A stretch of 64,000 nt of DNA from Natronococcus amylolyticus DSM 10524 (GCF_000337675.1 NZ_AOIB01000028.1:247480-311479), one strand, 5' to 3'. Counted from the first letter of the stretch, positions 45,513 to 55,603 are shown. Translations and numbers: made by a program. The notes: generated by a model from the sequence alone, not told the origin.

Positions 45513-46109
45513 ATGACAATCCGTGCTTTGGGTTCCTGGCATCGACGGCGAGTGCTTGCCACTATCGGTATCACCGGTATGTTGGCAGGCTGCTCCGATA
45601 CAGATGACAACGCTAATTCGGATGTTCCGGATCCCGATACCCCGGTGTCCGAGTTTCTCGTCGACCATCCGGTCGACGAGCCGAAAGCGTTCTCGAGTTC
45701 GCATCTGTGTGGTGTCTGTTCGATGGCCGTGACTGACTACTCCGACCGAAACGCTCAGCTCGCCCACGAAAACGGAGATGGGATGATGTTCTGTAGCCCA
45801 GGCTGTTTGTTCGCCTACTACGGAGTTCCGGACCAGTTCGGTGCACCAGAGAGCGACATCGTCGGTGCATGGGTGACTGATTTTGAAACGGGATCTCTCG
45901 TTGACGGGTTCGACGCCGTCTACGTACTTGAACACGACGAACACCGTACTGACGACCCAATGGGTCTCGATCCACGTGTCTATGTAGATATGGATGACGC
46001 CCGCAAGTATATTGGGCAATACGACGACCTTGACGAGGATGATACTGTCGCACTCTCAGAGGTGGGAGAGGACATCGCGCGGATGTATAGAGGGGACCGA
46101 TTACTGTAG
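45513..46109 (+). CDS. nosL: NosL-family lipoprotein, copy 1
   Basis: 198 residues. Signal with RRR and lipobox (GITGMLAGC), so lipid-anchored outside the cell. The copper-binding segment is SSSHLCGVCSMAVTDYSDRN, with Cys-x2-Cys-x-Met, then MMFCSPGCLFAYYG carrying another Cys pair, and the NosL-type aYVLEHDE...MGLDPRVYV. NosL is a Cu(I) chaperone for nitrous oxide reductase. Divergent from the first nosD; the 122-base gap holds both promoters. Confidence 0.88.
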   Translation: MTIRALGSWHRRRVLATIGITGMLAGCSDTDDNANSDVPDPDTPVSEFLVDHPVDEPKAFSSSHLCGVCSMAVTDYSDRNAQLAHENGDGMMFCSPGCLFAYYGVPDQFGAPESDIVGAWVTDFETGSLVDGFDAVYVLEHDEHRTDDPMGLDPRVYVDMDDARKYIGQYDDLDEDDTVALSEVGEDIARMYRGDRLL

Positions 46110-46138
46110 TCGGATCAACCCCCCCGCTCGAACGATTC

Positions 46139-46975
46139 TCAAAGTGGCTGATAGTGTGGGAGCGGAATCGGCGGGAGGCCGATACCGAGCGTTGCGAGCC
46201 CATGTTGGAGCGGAATGTAGCCAAGCAACACGAAGGCACCCCCCAGAACACGGTGAAGTTTCATTCGTGTCTCGATACTCAGTGATTGGAAGAGCGTCCC
46301 GTAGACGAACAGCGAGGGGACCGTTCCGAGTCCAAGCACAGCCAGCGAGAGAAATCCCTCGACAGACGATCCCCGGATAAACGCGTACAGAAAGGCTGGA
46401 TAGAGCAACGGACATGGCAACAACCCGTGAACCGCGCCGAGTCCGGCTATTCTGATGTTACCGACCCACGAGTCGACGTTTGCGAGCAGCGTCTGGTGGA
46501 GACGTCCGAGCGTTGCTCCCACGATTGGAACGCTGATTGACCCGCCGACGAGACCTCGACCGATCAGATAGTTGATCCCCATTGCGACGATGAGTGTCCC
46601 CACACCGATGCCGGCGACTGCATGAACGTCCGTCGCAACGGCTGTCACTGCCTGTGGGGAAACGAATACGACTGTCCCTGCAAGACCGAACACTCCACCT
46701 ATAATCGCATAGCTGCTGGCTCTGCCGAGGTTAAACAGAGCATGCTGTCTGACCTCTCTGACCGTCAGTTCGTTACGTTCTCTATGATGGCCGTCTTTGG
46801 CCCGCATTCTGTCAGAGTAGGTCGTTACGAGTGGCCCACACATTCCGAGACAGTGTGCACCACCGAGTAATCCGATCAGACCGAACACGACGAGACTGAC
46901 CGGTTCAACGGCAGTCGGATCCAGCCCTGGATCGTAACAGGTCTCTAAGACGGGTCCCTGGTGGAGGGTTCGCAT
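46139..46975 (-). CDS. TauE/SafE-like membrane protein (SafE/COG2836 type)
   Basis: 278 residues with about six membrane segments. Two conserved metal- or thiol-relevant motifs: GLLGGAHCLGMCGPLVTTYS near the N-terminus and GLGAVHGLLPCPLLYPAFLYA in the middle, as in the SafE group associated with copper or cytochrome oxidase biogenesis. It starts three bases after the SCO1 gene in the same direction. Together they suggest copper delivery or redox handling for Nos maturation rather than sulfite export. Confidence 0.82.
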   Translation of the reverse strand: MRTLHQGPVLETCYDPGLDPTAVEPVSLVVFGLIGLLGGAHCLGMCGPLVTTYSDRMRAKDGHHRERNELTVREVRQHALFNLGRASSYAIIGGVFGLAGTVVFVSPQAVTAVATDVHAVAGIGVGTLIVAMGINYLIGRGLVGGSISVPIVGATLGRLHQTLLANVDSWVGNIRIAGLGAVHGLLPCPLLYPAFLYAFIRGSSVEGFLSLAVLGLGTVPSLFVYGTLFQSLSIETRMKLHRVLGGAFVLLGYIPLQHGLATLGIGLPPIPLPHYQPL

Positions 46976-46978
46976 CTG

Positions 46979-47653
46979 TTACTCTCGGTCGTCTATTACC
47001 GTTTCCAGATCGTCGGTGATCTGTTCCGTCGAAGGGTTCTCACCGCGGTAGCTTCGTTCGACGTACCCATCCGGGTTGACGAGGAAGGTGACGGTTATGT
47101 GAGCGAAATCGTAGTCGTCACCCAATTCCTCGCGTTCGAAGGGGATGCCGAGTTCGTCCTCGACGACTGCTTTCGCTTCGTCGTCGTCTTCGGGACGTAG
47201 ATAGTGCCAGTTTCCCGCCTCGAGATCGACGTCTACCATCTCGGCGTGATCCGAAAGTTCGTCTGCAGTGTCTCGCTCGGGATCGAACGTGATCGCGAGA
47301 AATCGGACGTCGTCGCCGAGCCCGCTCTCGAGGCTGTTGGCCTGAACCGTCGAAATCGCGTGCATAAGTGGTACACATTCGGCGGGGCAGGTCGCAAAGA
47401 ACGTCGTGCAGACGAGACACTCCTCGTCGATACCATCGACGTCGACGGACGTTTCTAGCAGGGGGTCAGAGAGCTCGAACGTCGGGAAAGACTCACCGTA
47501 GGTCGGATACGAGGGCTCTCCCTGCGTGCTCTCTTCTGGCGGGTCCAACACCACCTCACCGGATGGTTCGTCCTCTACGAGTCCGGTTAGACAACCCGCG
47601 ACGGGCGCCAGCCCGACGACCGCACTACTGGCGAGAAGATCGCGTCGATTCAT
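46979..47653 (-). CDS. SCO1/SenC family copper chaperone
   Basis: 224 residues. Tat-like lipoprotein signal (NRRDLLASSAVVGLAPVAGC), acidic linker, then a thioredoxin-like SCO domain with the copper ligands CPAEC in FATCPAECVPLM (~94) and the later His in DYDFAHITVTFLVNPDG. SCO proteins deliver copper to CuA centres, which both cytochrome oxidase and nitrous oxide reductase contain. Operon with the SafE-like gene downstream; divergent from nosL copy 2. Confidence 0.9.
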   Translation of the reverse strand: MNRRDLLASSAVVGLAPVAGCLTGLVEDEPSGEVVLDPPEESTQGEPSYPTYGESFPTFELSDPLLETSVDVDGIDEECLVCTTFFATCPAECVPLMHAISTVQANSLESGLGDDVRFLAITFDPERDTADELSDHAEMVDVDLEAGNWHYLRPEDDDEAKAVVEDELGIPFEREELGDDYDFAHITVTFLVNPDGYVERSYRGENPSTEQITDDLETVIDDRE

Positions 47654-47768
47654 CGTGTGATGCTAGTGTTCGGGTTCTGAAGAGCGATCTGGTGCAATCA
47701 TCTAATTCGCGGTGCTCATTCGATAACTGAACCAGATTCGACTTACCAGTCTGGTCACAATAGCTAGT

Positions 47769-48368
47769 ATGGACGACCGACTAGCTCCGATATCTCCCCA
47801 CGAGCGCTGTTCAACACGACGAACGTTTCTCGCTGGGAGTGCCAGTCTTGGCGTCGCCGCGATAGCCGGCTGTTTCGATGACGATAGCGACGATGTTCCC
47901 GATCCCGTTACGATTGACGATGACCAGGACTGCGATCACTGTACGATGGCGATCGGCCAGCATCCCGGACCGGTTGGACAGACTCACTACCCCGATCCCG
48001 ACGACATCGTCGGCGAGGATCGACCGGCACAGTTCTGCAGTTCACTGTGTACGTACACGTTCACGTTCGAGCAGGAGGATGCCGGCCACGATCCGGACGT
48101 AAGCTATCTCACGGATTACTCGAGCGTCGACTACGCGGTCGAAGAGGGCGGGGACGCGTTGGAGATCAGTAACCATCTCGAAGACGAGGCATTCGCTGAC
48201 GTCGAGGGCCTCATGTTGGTCGTCGACAGCGACGTCGAGGGAGCAATGGGGGCGTCAATGATCGGCTTCACCGACGCTTCCGAAGCCGACGACTTCCAGG
48301 CCGAGTACGGCGGTGATCTGTACGAACACGAGGATATGACCGGCGAGCTCGTCATGTCTTTGATGTAA
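47769..48368 (+). CDS. nosL: NosL-family lipoprotein, copy 2
   Basis: 199 residues. Twin-arginine signal (TRRTFLAGSASLGVAAIAGC) with lipobox Cys. Copper-binding motif QDCDHCTMAIG (Cys-x2-Cys-x-Met) near residue 58, then AQFCSSLCTYTF, and the NosL closure ADDFQAEYGGDLYEHEDM. Only moderately similar to the first NosL, so the duplication is not recent. The gene is followed by a ~500-base segment without an ordinary gene. Confidence 0.88.
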   Translation: MDDRLAPISPHERCSTRRTFLAGSASLGVAAIAGCFDDDSDDVPDPVTIDDDQDCDHCTMAIGQHPGPVGQTHYPDPDDIVGEDRPAQFCSSLCTYTFTFEQEDAGHDPDVSYLTDYSSVDYAVEEGGDALEISNHLEDEAFADVEGLMLVVDSDVEGAMGASMIGFTDASEADDFQAEYGGDLYEHEDMTGELVMSLM

Positions 48369-48420
48369 GGACTACTGCAAACTCCCTGCTCGCTCTGTCC
48401 TGTGGTCGTTTCCTGTGTAG

Positions 48421-48870
48421 GTGTATCGTGCGGCACAACGGACGGCGAACGGTGTGAAGTACCTCGGGCACAAGCCCCGAGGCGTCACCGTTTTGGTCCA
48501 CACTGCCACCGCAGGCGAATTTAATTCCCCCCGACCTTCCCGAAAAGGGTCGGCTGGAATTAACACCCGAACGTTCGGTACGTCCGTGAGGGTCGGTCGC
48601 TCCACCACGACCCGACAACACCCGTCTCACCACGCCGAAGACGCGGGTTTTGAGAGGTGTCGCATTCCTCACAACTGCGCGCAGTTGCTTCGGATTACGG
48701 TCTTTAACCCACGTCGCAACTGTATCACTCGATCCGGCGGGATGCGTCATATAGCTTACGCGATTCACCCTCGGGGTCAAGTGGTTCGAGACGCCAAAGG
48801 CGTCTCGTCATTACGAAAATCGGAGATTCTCGTACGACCCCGAGGCACTCTCGCTGTATCTCTGCAGAAG
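48421..48870. repeat. Hairpin-rich segment, probably a mobile-element (IS200/IS605-like) remnant
   Basis: Between nosL and nosY lie several strong hairpins: CTCGGG/CCCGAG around 48462-48481, GAGACGCC-AAA-GGCGTCTC around 48790-48808 and an imperfect ACGAAAATC/GATTCTCGT pair around 48815-48836. Long open frames on both strands have host-unlike composition. Hairpin ends flanking coding-like debris fit a decayed IS200/IS605 (TnpB-type) element; this identification is inference. Confidence 0.4.
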
Positions 48871-48873
48871 GCG

Positions 48874-49725
48874 TTAACGACCGACACTCCAGATGGCGAC
48901 GGCAAGGGACCCCACGGTCCAGGCGGCGAACCCGAAGAGACTCACAATGGGTGAGGCGACCTGCGGTCCGGTTCCCGACGCGACGGCGACCGTCGTCTCG
49001 AGAACGAGACCGCGGTATGCACTCAATGGACTCATTGCAAGTGAGTAGAGGAGACTGTCGTCAGCGATCAGTCCCTCGGTAAGTCCGTAGACGATTGCCA
49101 GATCGAATCCGAAGAGCAGGGCGACGAGCGCCACGATCGACATCCCAAGCGCGCTCCGAGTTCCGCTGACAAGCGAGGAGATCGCGAGCGCGATAGCGAG
49201 GACGACGAGACCGAACAGGACGGTCAGCACGAAGAACCGAGCGAACAACAGCGGCGAGTCGGCGCCGGTGTGTGTCGCGTAAATCGCGAGTACGTCGGTA
49301 TCGGTGACCGCGATAGCGACCGCAGCAAGTACCATCGGAACGGCGATCGCCGCTACCAACCCAGCGGCGCGGCCCGCGTACACCCCGAGAACGAGTTCGC
49401 GTGGCGAGATCGGATACGTCTCGAGAACGTCGAGTTCTCCCCGCTGTTCGTCGGCGAGGATCGCCCGGTAGCCGAAGGCAACGGCGACGATCGGGACGAG
49501 CAACTCGAGGGGAGTCAAGAGATCGACGGCCGTCGGAAGGTATCCTGCCGCGTAGCCACCACCGATCCAGGTGATTCCCACGACGACGGCCGCAAGTGCG
49601 GCCGTGAGCAGATAGAAGGTTCGGGTTCGAACCACTGTCCGGAGCTCTCGACCGATGACAGTTCCCAGGAGGTGGCTCGTCGACGGTGACTGCTCGCTGG
49701 CTGGCTGTGCGGATTCGTGTTCCAT
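48874..49725 (-). CDS. nosY: NosY-type ABC transporter permease
   Basis: 283 residues, six hydrophobic segments. The cytoplasmic stretch ILADEQRGELDVLETYPISPRELVLG is the ABC-2/NosY coupling region, and LVSGTRSALGMSIVALVALL is in the C-terminal half. It directly follows nosF (one base apart), and nosD is upstream of both, giving nosD-nosF-nosY. The transporter supplies, probably, a sulfur compound for the Nos copper site. NosZ is not in the window. Confidence 0.88.
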   Translation of the reverse strand: MEHESAQPASEQSPSTSHLLGTVIGRELRTVVRTRTFYLLTAALAAVVVGITWIGGGYAAGYLPTAVDLLTPLELLVPIVAVAFGYRAILADEQRGELDVLETYPISPRELVLGVYAGRAAGLVAAIAVPMVLAAVAIAVTDTDVLAIYATHTGADSPLLFARFFVLTVLFGLVVLAIALAISSLVSGTRSALGMSIVALVALLFGFDLAIVYGLTEGLIADDSLLYSLAMSPLSAYRGLVLETTVAVASGTGPQVASPIVSLFGFAAWTVGSLAVAIWSVGR

Positions 49726-49726
49726 A

Positions 49727-50464
49727 CTACGAACTCACCCCCTGTACCCGAACGGTACCTTCTTCCGCAGCAACCGAATTTTCGTATACCGCACGCAGCG
49801 ACTCGACTCCGAGTTCCGCTCGGATCGACCCCGGCGGGCCGTGACGGACGACACGTCCGTCGTCGAGTATCAAAACTTCGTCCGCAGTTCGGTCGACCAA
49901 TTCGAGGTCGTGAGAGCTCAACAGGACCGCCGTTCCTGCACTGGCGAGGTCAGTCGCGATCTCGAAGACGTGTTTGCTCATTCCGGGATCGAGCCCGCTC
50001 GCCGGTTCGTCGAGCACGATAACCGGCGGATCCCCGATCGTTGCCTGGGCGATCCCGACTAACCGGGTCATTCCTCCGGAAAGCGCCTCGACGGGCCGCT
50101 CGGCTGCATCCTCGAGGCCGACTTGCTCGAGTCGTTTCCTCGCGTCGGCCTCTCCGGCTCCGACCAGCGACGAGTAAAACTGCAACGTCTCGAGGACGGT
50201 AAAACCGGGTCGAAAGGCTGGCTGTTGTGGAAGATAGCCGATTCGGCGGGTTGCATCGGTGCCACGGTAGCGAACCGCTCCGTTGGTCGGCTCAAGCAGG
50301 CCGGCGAGGACGCGAAGGAGCGTGGTCTTTCCGGAGCCGTTCGGTCCGATCAGTGCAGTTATCGTTCCCTCACCGAAGGTAGTCGTGATATCATCTAGTA
50401 CTTCGACGCTGCCGTAGTTGTAGTCTGCTGACGTAATCTCCAATACTGGGGTTTGTCGTATCAT
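49727..50464 (-). CDS. nosF: NosF-type ABC transporter ATP-binding protein
   Basis: 245 residues from ATG 50464. Walker A GPNGSGKTTLL, Q-loop IGYLPQQPAF, signature EALSGGMTRLVGIAQA, Walker B VIVLDEPASGLDP, H-loop LLSSHDLEL. The distinctive ALSGGM signature is usual for NosF. The start is eight bases after the stop of nosD, and the stop is adjacent to the nosY start, so the three are co-translated. Confidence 0.9.
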   Translation of the reverse strand: MIRQTPVLEITSADYNYGSVEVLDDITTTFGEGTITALIGPNGSGKTTLLRVLAGLLEPTNGAVRYRGTDATRRIGYLPQQPAFRPGFTVLETLQFYSSLVGAGEADARKRLEQVGLEDAAERPVEALSGGMTRLVGIAQATIGDPPVIVLDEPASGLDPGMSKHVFEIATDLASAGTAVLLSSHDLELVDRTADEVLILDDGRVVRHGPPGSIRAELGVESLRAVYENSVAAEEGTVRVQGVSS

Positions 50465-50471
50465 GAGTTCG

Positions 50472-52406
50472 TTAGGCTGCGCTGTCACAGGGCCACGCTC
50501 GGTCTTGCCACGCGGTTCGCTCGAGTAGCTCGGGGTTGTTCGGCTCACAGGTCGGCGCTAGATCGACGATACTCCCGGTCCGCATTCCGGGAACAGTGCC
50601 TTCGAGGCCGGCGAGTGCCTCGAGGGCAGGTGCCTGCGCGAGTGTCGGTGTGCCGTCGACTCGGTGCAACCGCTGATCGACTGGATCGGTCGGCGAGTAC
50701 GCTCGGTCGATCGTCTCGCCGTCGCCGAAACCGACTGCCCCCTGCCAGTAGTTACCGCTTCCATCGTCGGTCCAGACTCGAAGTGGACCGGAACTTGCCG
50801 TCGCGTGTCGCTCGTTCTCGACGAAATCGTTCTCGAGCACCTGGTTCGTCGGCAACAGTACCTGTACGTCGGCCCCAACCTCGTTGCCCGCGATGACGTT
50901 GCGTTCATAGATCGAGTTCGTCGCGGAGATCTGTAACCCGACGTTATTGCCTTCGAGAACGTTTTCCGCGACGTACGAGTCGCTCCCGCCAGGTGAGAGC
51001 GCTTGCTCCGTATCCCGAATGTCGTTGTTGACAATCGCGTTGCGTTCCGGCCCGGTCATGATGTAAATCCCCGTGTTGGATTGCTCTCTGAGCTGGTTGT
51101 TTCCGAGAAGCGCATCCGACGTATGCATGAGATGGATTCCCAGCCGGTTCCCCTCGAGTTCGTTATCGCGAACGACGAGGCCGTGGGAGTGGTGGGAGTA
51201 CACCGCGTCTCTGCCGTCATACACTGTCGTGTGTTCGATCACGCCTGGCGTACGAAACGCGAGGATTCCTGCGTGTCCGTCCGACCAGTCCGCCGGACTG
51301 TGAACGGTGACGTTTCGGACGACAGACTCGCCGCTGCGGCGAAGGAGCACACCCGTCACTGACGAATCGACGGTGACGTCTTCGATCAGCGATTGGTTTG
51401 CGGTGTGAACGGCGATTCCGGCATCGCCGCTCGCGTAGTTTCGCTCGAACGTCTCGTCCCAGTCACCGGTTTCGTTCTCGGTTCCGGGCAACTCCGCTTC
51501 ACCGCCTCGCTGTGATCCTTGTGACCCCGAACCTGTAACGGCCAATCCGACGACTGCGGTCCGATCCGCGGTCGTCGTGATGACCGAGCCGGTGCCGTCA
51601 CCACGGACAGTAACGTTTCCGTCACCACGAAGCGTCAGCGGTCGCTCAATCTCGAGTGTCTCTTCGTACTCGCCCTCGGGAATCACGATCGTGGTGTTTT
51701 CGGGAGCCTGCTCGATCGCTTCCTGAATCGTCTCCGTATCGTCGCCGACCACTATCGAAACGGGCCGTTCGCGGAGTTCTCTCGCGGAGTCGACACGCTC
51801 GTCGGCGTCCTGGTGTTGGCCCTCAACCCGATCCCGGACGACGCTCGCATCGTCTATCTCGAATCGCTCGTCGAGCAGGTCATCCCACGCGAGCACCGTT
51901 CCACCGTGGGCGTCGGCGAACGCGGTTGCATCGTCGCGCTGCGAGAACGGGATGGGTGTCTCTCCACTCGGCGTTCTGGCGTCGCTTCCGTGAACGAACC
52001 ATGCGTCTTCCCCGTTAGTCCAGGCTGGACCACTATCGGCCGTCGGGTAGCCGTCAGTAGTCAACTCGAGGTCCACGCTCGAGTAGTCCGTAACGTAGAC
52101 CGTCTGAGGATGGCCGAACCGTTGTGTGTGGCCGTCCTGTCGCTGTGTCTCAACGAACCGCTCCACGCCGTAGTAACCGACGACGTACTCGTATTGCGAG
52201 TAGAACACCTGTGCCTTCGGCAGTTCGACACCTTCCTCGAGTCCGTACTCGTCGTCCGCAGCAAGACCCATCGAAACTGTATCGTCGAAAGATGCCGGTT
52301 TGGGTGCTGCCGATTCTACATCGATTACGAAGACACCCACCGCAGCGAGGGCCCCCAGTCCGAGAACAACTCCCACTAACACGATTCGCCAACGAGGTCT
52401 GGGCAC
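50472..52406 (-). CDS. nosD: NosD copper-processing protein with N-terminal NosL-like domain, copy 2
   Basis: 644 residues from the GTG at 52406, which gives a short basic start and a membrane helix (RIVLVGVVLGLGALAAVGVF), the same layout as the first NosD (642 residues); the longer upstream frame is Arg/Ser-rich. The NosL-like part (VFYSQYEYVVGYYGVERFVE ... WFVHGSDARTPSGETPIPFS) again lacks the Cys pair. The beta-helix of CASH repeats begins near residue 205 (IPEGEYEETLEIERPLTLRG). First gene of nosD-nosF-nosY, so this is the likely canonical NosD. Confidence 0.9.
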   Translation of the reverse strand: MPRPRWRIVLVGVVLGLGALAAVGVFVIDVESAAPKPASFDDTVSMGLAADDEYGLEEGVELPKAQVFYSQYEYVVGYYGVERFVETQRQDGHTQRFGHPQTVYVTDYSSVDLELTTDGYPTADSGPAWTNGEDAWFVHGSDARTPSGETPIPFSQRDDATAFADAHGGTVLAWDDLLDERFEIDDASVVRDRVEGQHQDADERVDSARELRERPVSIVVGDDTETIQEAIEQAPENTTIVIPEGEYEETLEIERPLTLRGDGNVTVRGDGTGSVITTTADRTAVVGLAVTGSGSQGSQRGGEAELPGTENETGDWDETFERNYASGDAGIAVHTANQSLIEDVTVDSSVTGVLLRRSGESVVRNVTVHSPADWSDGHAGILAFRTPGVIEHTTVYDGRDAVYSHHSHGLVVRDNELEGNRLGIHLMHTSDALLGNNQLREQSNTGIYIMTGPERNAIVNNDIRDTEQALSPGGSDSYVAENVLEGNNVGLQISATNSIYERNVIAGNEVGADVQVLLPTNQVLENDFVENERHATASSGPLRVWTDDGSGNYWQGAVGFGDGETIDRAYSPTDPVDQRLHRVDGTPTLAQAPALEALAGLEGTVPGMRTGSIVDLAPTCEPNNPELLERTAWQDRAWPCDSAA

Positions 52407-52504
52407 AGTCGAATTTAGGCTGCTTCGTACGTATACCGTCTGGTATACCCTTCGAATCGAATAGCTGCGGCAACAGACGACCCGGAACGACGGCCGATGA
52501 TCGC

Positions 52505-52796
52505 GTGTCCGATGTCGTCTACTACTCGAACAGCCCATCCGAGCTGCCGAAGACATACGCGTTCCCGGAGTCCCGACTCGTCTATGGCGAGCCGGAATCC
52601 GCCGACGACGGCCGACAGGTCACGGATCGGATCCGATTTCAACTGTTTGAGGAACTGTTCACACGGGACCAAGAAGACGACGGTGCGGTGGCCGTCCTCA
52701 GACGCTAGGATCGATTACGCTGACGAAGCTGCCGAGGCTCGGGTGCTTGCCGAGGTCTACGCGACCGTCGAAGAACGGAGTAAGATCACAGACTGA
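52505..52796 (+). other. Possible decayed small gene
   Basis: From GTG 52505 a 67-codon frame (SDVVYYSNSPSELPKTYAFP ... DRIRFQLFEELFTRDQEDDG) has host-like acidic composition. After its stop, another frame continues with DYADEAAEARVLAEVYATVE until 52796, as if one frameshift split a longer protein. No family recognised. Bases 52797-52986 show nothing further. Confidence 0.3.
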
Positions 52797-52986
52797 CGAA
52801 ATCGATGTCGCGAGTGTCCTCGAAAATCAGAGATGGCACCGCTACCGCGGAGTTGGTGATCGAAGGCCCCAGCCACAACGATCGGTTGCGACCGCGACAC
52901 GGTTGTCGAACGAAGACAAAGTCACGGACTGATGTCATTCTAGCTTAATGGTATGTTAGAGCCGGTTCGGGGTGGTATCACGAATG

Positions 52987-53752
52987 TCAGTTGAATACAC
53001 CGATGAGGTCACGCTGTGACTTGAAGATAGCAGCGTCGAGGTCCAGGACGAGCGTCGTTTCTCGTCGATCGAGTTCACGATGGATGCTACCGTCGGGACG
53101 TACCACCAGCGAGTGGCCGGCATACCTCATTAACCGGGAATCGGGAGTGTCGCGTTTTCCCGTTCGGTTCGCACCGATAGTCCATCGAACGCCGTCGAGC
53201 GCTCTTGTCCGGAGCAGGAGCCGCCAGTTGTCCCGATAGGCGTCCGGCCACGCCCCTGGTACGATCAGTGCTGTAACGTCCGCTCGAGCCAATGTGGCGC
53301 TGTCCTCGACGAAGTTGAGATTGTAACAGGTCTGTAGCCCTGCAGTGCAGACGGGCGTTTCGACCGTGACCAACTCGTCGCCAGGAGTGAGGAGTTCCGC
53401 CTCGCTGTCCCAGAGATGGCGCTTCCGATAGATCGCGAGATCCCCAGCAGGTCCGATGTACGCAGTAGCGTTGTAGAAGGTATCGTCTGCCGCTTCGACG
53501 AAGCCGACAACGAGCGCGATTTCGTGTTGTTCCGCGAGAGACCGCAACTCTTCGATCGGAGCACTGTCTCGAGCGAGCGCAGCCGCTTCGATACGCTCGT
53601 CAGCCACGAATCCGGTTAACGTGTGCTCGGGGAAAAACAGCGAGATCGACGTCACTGCCGAAGCCGTCGATACACTCTCAAACGGTTTCGAAATTCGTCT
53701 CGACTGCCAGATCCTCGAGTTCTAACTGGTATACTGCGACTGTCAGTTGCAT
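52987..53752 (-). pseudogene. Broken carbon-nitrogen hydrolase (nitrilase superfamily) gene
   Basis: The intact 222-codon 3' frame has nitrilase features: FFPEHTLTGF (Glu), IYRKRHLWDSE (Lys) and LQTCYNLNFVED (Cys). Its upstream part lies in another frame: from ATG 53752 it reads QLTVAVYQLELEDLAVETNF, hits a TGA at codon 25 (53678-53680), continues through GSDVDLAVF and joins the main frame if one T is removed from the T5 run (minus strand) at 53633-53637. One nonsense and one frameshift thus inactivate a ~255-residue enzyme. The shortened frame alone would lack the first beta strands. Confidence 0.8.
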
Positions 53753-53821
53753 ACGGTATTCACTCACAGAAACTTCGATAAACTACCACGATTGCTGCTC
53801 AAGGAAAGACCCGGCTGGCAG

Positions 53822-55603
53822 TCAGAAGACCGTTGGAAACAGTACGTAGACGAATACCGTTGTCAAGAGTCCGCCTGCGAGCAGGTAGTACACGACGGGA
53901 ATTAAATTAAGTCGGATGATACGCCCAGTCTCACCCACAAGTCCGACGGTTGCGAGCGCAGCAATTACGTTGTGGACCGCGATGACATTACCGATCGCTG
54001 CACCGATCGAGTGAGCGCCGACCAGAATCTGTGTCGGCATGCCGAGACTCTGAGCGACCTCGAATTGGAACGCACTAAACGTGATGTTGCTGACCGTGAT
54101 CGAACCTGCAATAAATGTGCCGAGCGCGCCTATCGCCGGCACGATCAGCGGATAGGCTGGACCGATTGCTGCCGCAGTTGCATCTGCGAGAACGACGATC
54201 ATGCTACCATCGGGAACCGCTTCAGGGGATGCAGCGCCGGCCTCAGCATGGGCGTTGGTTTCAAGCATGATCTCAACCATCGCGATGACAAACACCAGCG
54301 CGATTAGCGGTGAAACGATCTTTCCGCCTGCCTCATGCCATGCGCCCGCTACCTCGTCGACATTCATCCGGAACAGCGGGATCGCAAGCAATGCACTGAG
54401 CACGAGCCAGGTACCAGGAACGTAAGCCCACTCGATCGCGCCCCCGAGTTCAGTGCCAAAAATCAACGACCACTCGAGAACCGGTCCGACGGTGAAATGG
54501 CCGATATCGGATTCAAGGCCTGTAACTGGCCCACTCTGTAGGAATTCCGCGACGGGTTCGATCACACGAGTTCCTATTAGGAGGACGACAAGGATTCCGT
54601 ACGGAGCCCACGCACGCAGTAGTGACATCGACGCCTCGGTATCGGTGGCAGCGTCGAGTTCATCACTGTCTGGTTCGATACTGCCGACCCAGTGATCGGG
54701 CCACTCCTCACGGGGTGGGAACTCCCAGGTGTCCTCTGGCTCGAGGTAGCCGGACCGAAGTGTGCCGACGACGATTACGCCGCCGACCATCGCGGCAAAC
54801 AGCGAGGGCAGTTCAGGACCAAGGAACCACGCCGTTAGCACGTACGGGACGGCGAACGCGACTCCAGCGAACAGACACAGTGGGATAATCCCACGGACCG
54901 GGGCGAGGGATCGCTCGTCGCGACTACCGAAAAAGTAGACAACCATCCCAACGGCGAACAGCGGCATCAACACGCCGAGAACACCGTTAAACACGGCAGC
55001 CCAGGCTCCTGCGGTCGCCGAGTAACTGGCAACGGACATCCCCTCAGCGGCGATCGTCGACTCGACGCTCCCAAGCGGCTGCTGGTAGCCGACGATAATC
55101 GGCGTCCCGACTGCCCCAAATACCGTCGCGACCGCGTGGCCAACGAGTGCTGCGACGACGGCCGCAAGTGCAGGAAATCCGAGCGCAAGCAACAGCGGTG
55201 CCACGACCGCGGCTGGTGTTCCGAAGCCGGCAACGCCCTCGATAAACGTTGCGAGAAAAAAGCCCAGAAGCACGATCTGCACCCGCCGATCTTCGCTAAT
55301 AGAAGCGAAACCCTGATTGATGCGATCGACAGCGCCTGATCGCATCAACGTGTAGAGCAACACGAGTGCACCGAAGACGATCCAGAGGATCTCGAGGGCA
55401 GCCAATGCTCCTCTGAGACTCGCCGCGGCGATCCATTCGATTGGCATATCCCAGACCACGAAGCCGACGACTGCAGCGACGAGCCACGCGACCGGCATTG
55501 ATCGTTCGGCCGGCCACAGGAAACCGACGAGGAGAACAGCAACGACTACCAGCGGAGCGAGTGCGGCCCCGATCTCCACCGGATTCATCATTGCAGTCTC
55601 CAT
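53822..55603 (-). CDS. lctP: L-lactate permease (LctP family)
   Basis: 593 residues, about 12-14 membrane segments. Family hallmarks: [40 protein letters not shown], and the C-terminal [20 protein letters not shown] with [15 protein letters not shown] and [19 protein letters not shown]. Transports lactate/glycolate in symport with protons or sodium. Start could also be the Met five codons later (MNPVEIG). No lactate dehydrogenase gene is adjacent. The upstream gap 55604-55940 is AT-rich near 55690-55740 and holds its promoter. Confidence 0.92.
   Translation of the reverse strand: METAMMNPVEIGAALAPLVVVAVLLVGFLWPAERSMPVAWLVAAVVGFVVWDMPIEWIAAASLRGALAALEILWIVFGALVLLYTLMRSGAVDRINQGFASISEDRRVQIVLLGFFLATFIEGVAGFGTPAAVVAPLLLALGFPALAAVVAALVGHAVATVFGAVGTPIIVGYQQPLGSVESTIAAEGMSVASYSATAGAWAAVFNGVLGVLMPLFAVGMVVYFFGSRDERSLAPVRGIIPLCLFAGVAFAVPYVLTAWFLGPELPSLFAAMVGGVIVVGTLRSGYLEPEDTWEFPPREEWPDHWVGSIEPDSDELDAATDTEASMSLLRAWAPYGILVVLLIGTRVIEPVAEFLQSGPVTGLESDIGHFTVGPVLEWSLIFGTELGGAIEWAYVPGTWLVLSALLAIPLFRMNVDEVAGAWHEAGGKIVSPLIALVFVIAMVEIMLETNAHAEAGAASPEAVPDGSMIVVLADATAAAIGPAYPLIVPAIGALGTFIAGSITVSNITFSAFQFEVAQSLGMPTQILVGAHSIGAAIGNVIAVHNVIAALATVGLVGETGRIIRLNLIPVVYYLLAGGLLTTVFVYVLFPTVF

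Noticed and set aside
46139..46975. Annotation as a sulfite exporter
   Set aside because: The HCxxMCGP motif and coupling with SCO1 fit the SafE/copper-related subgroup better than TauE proper.
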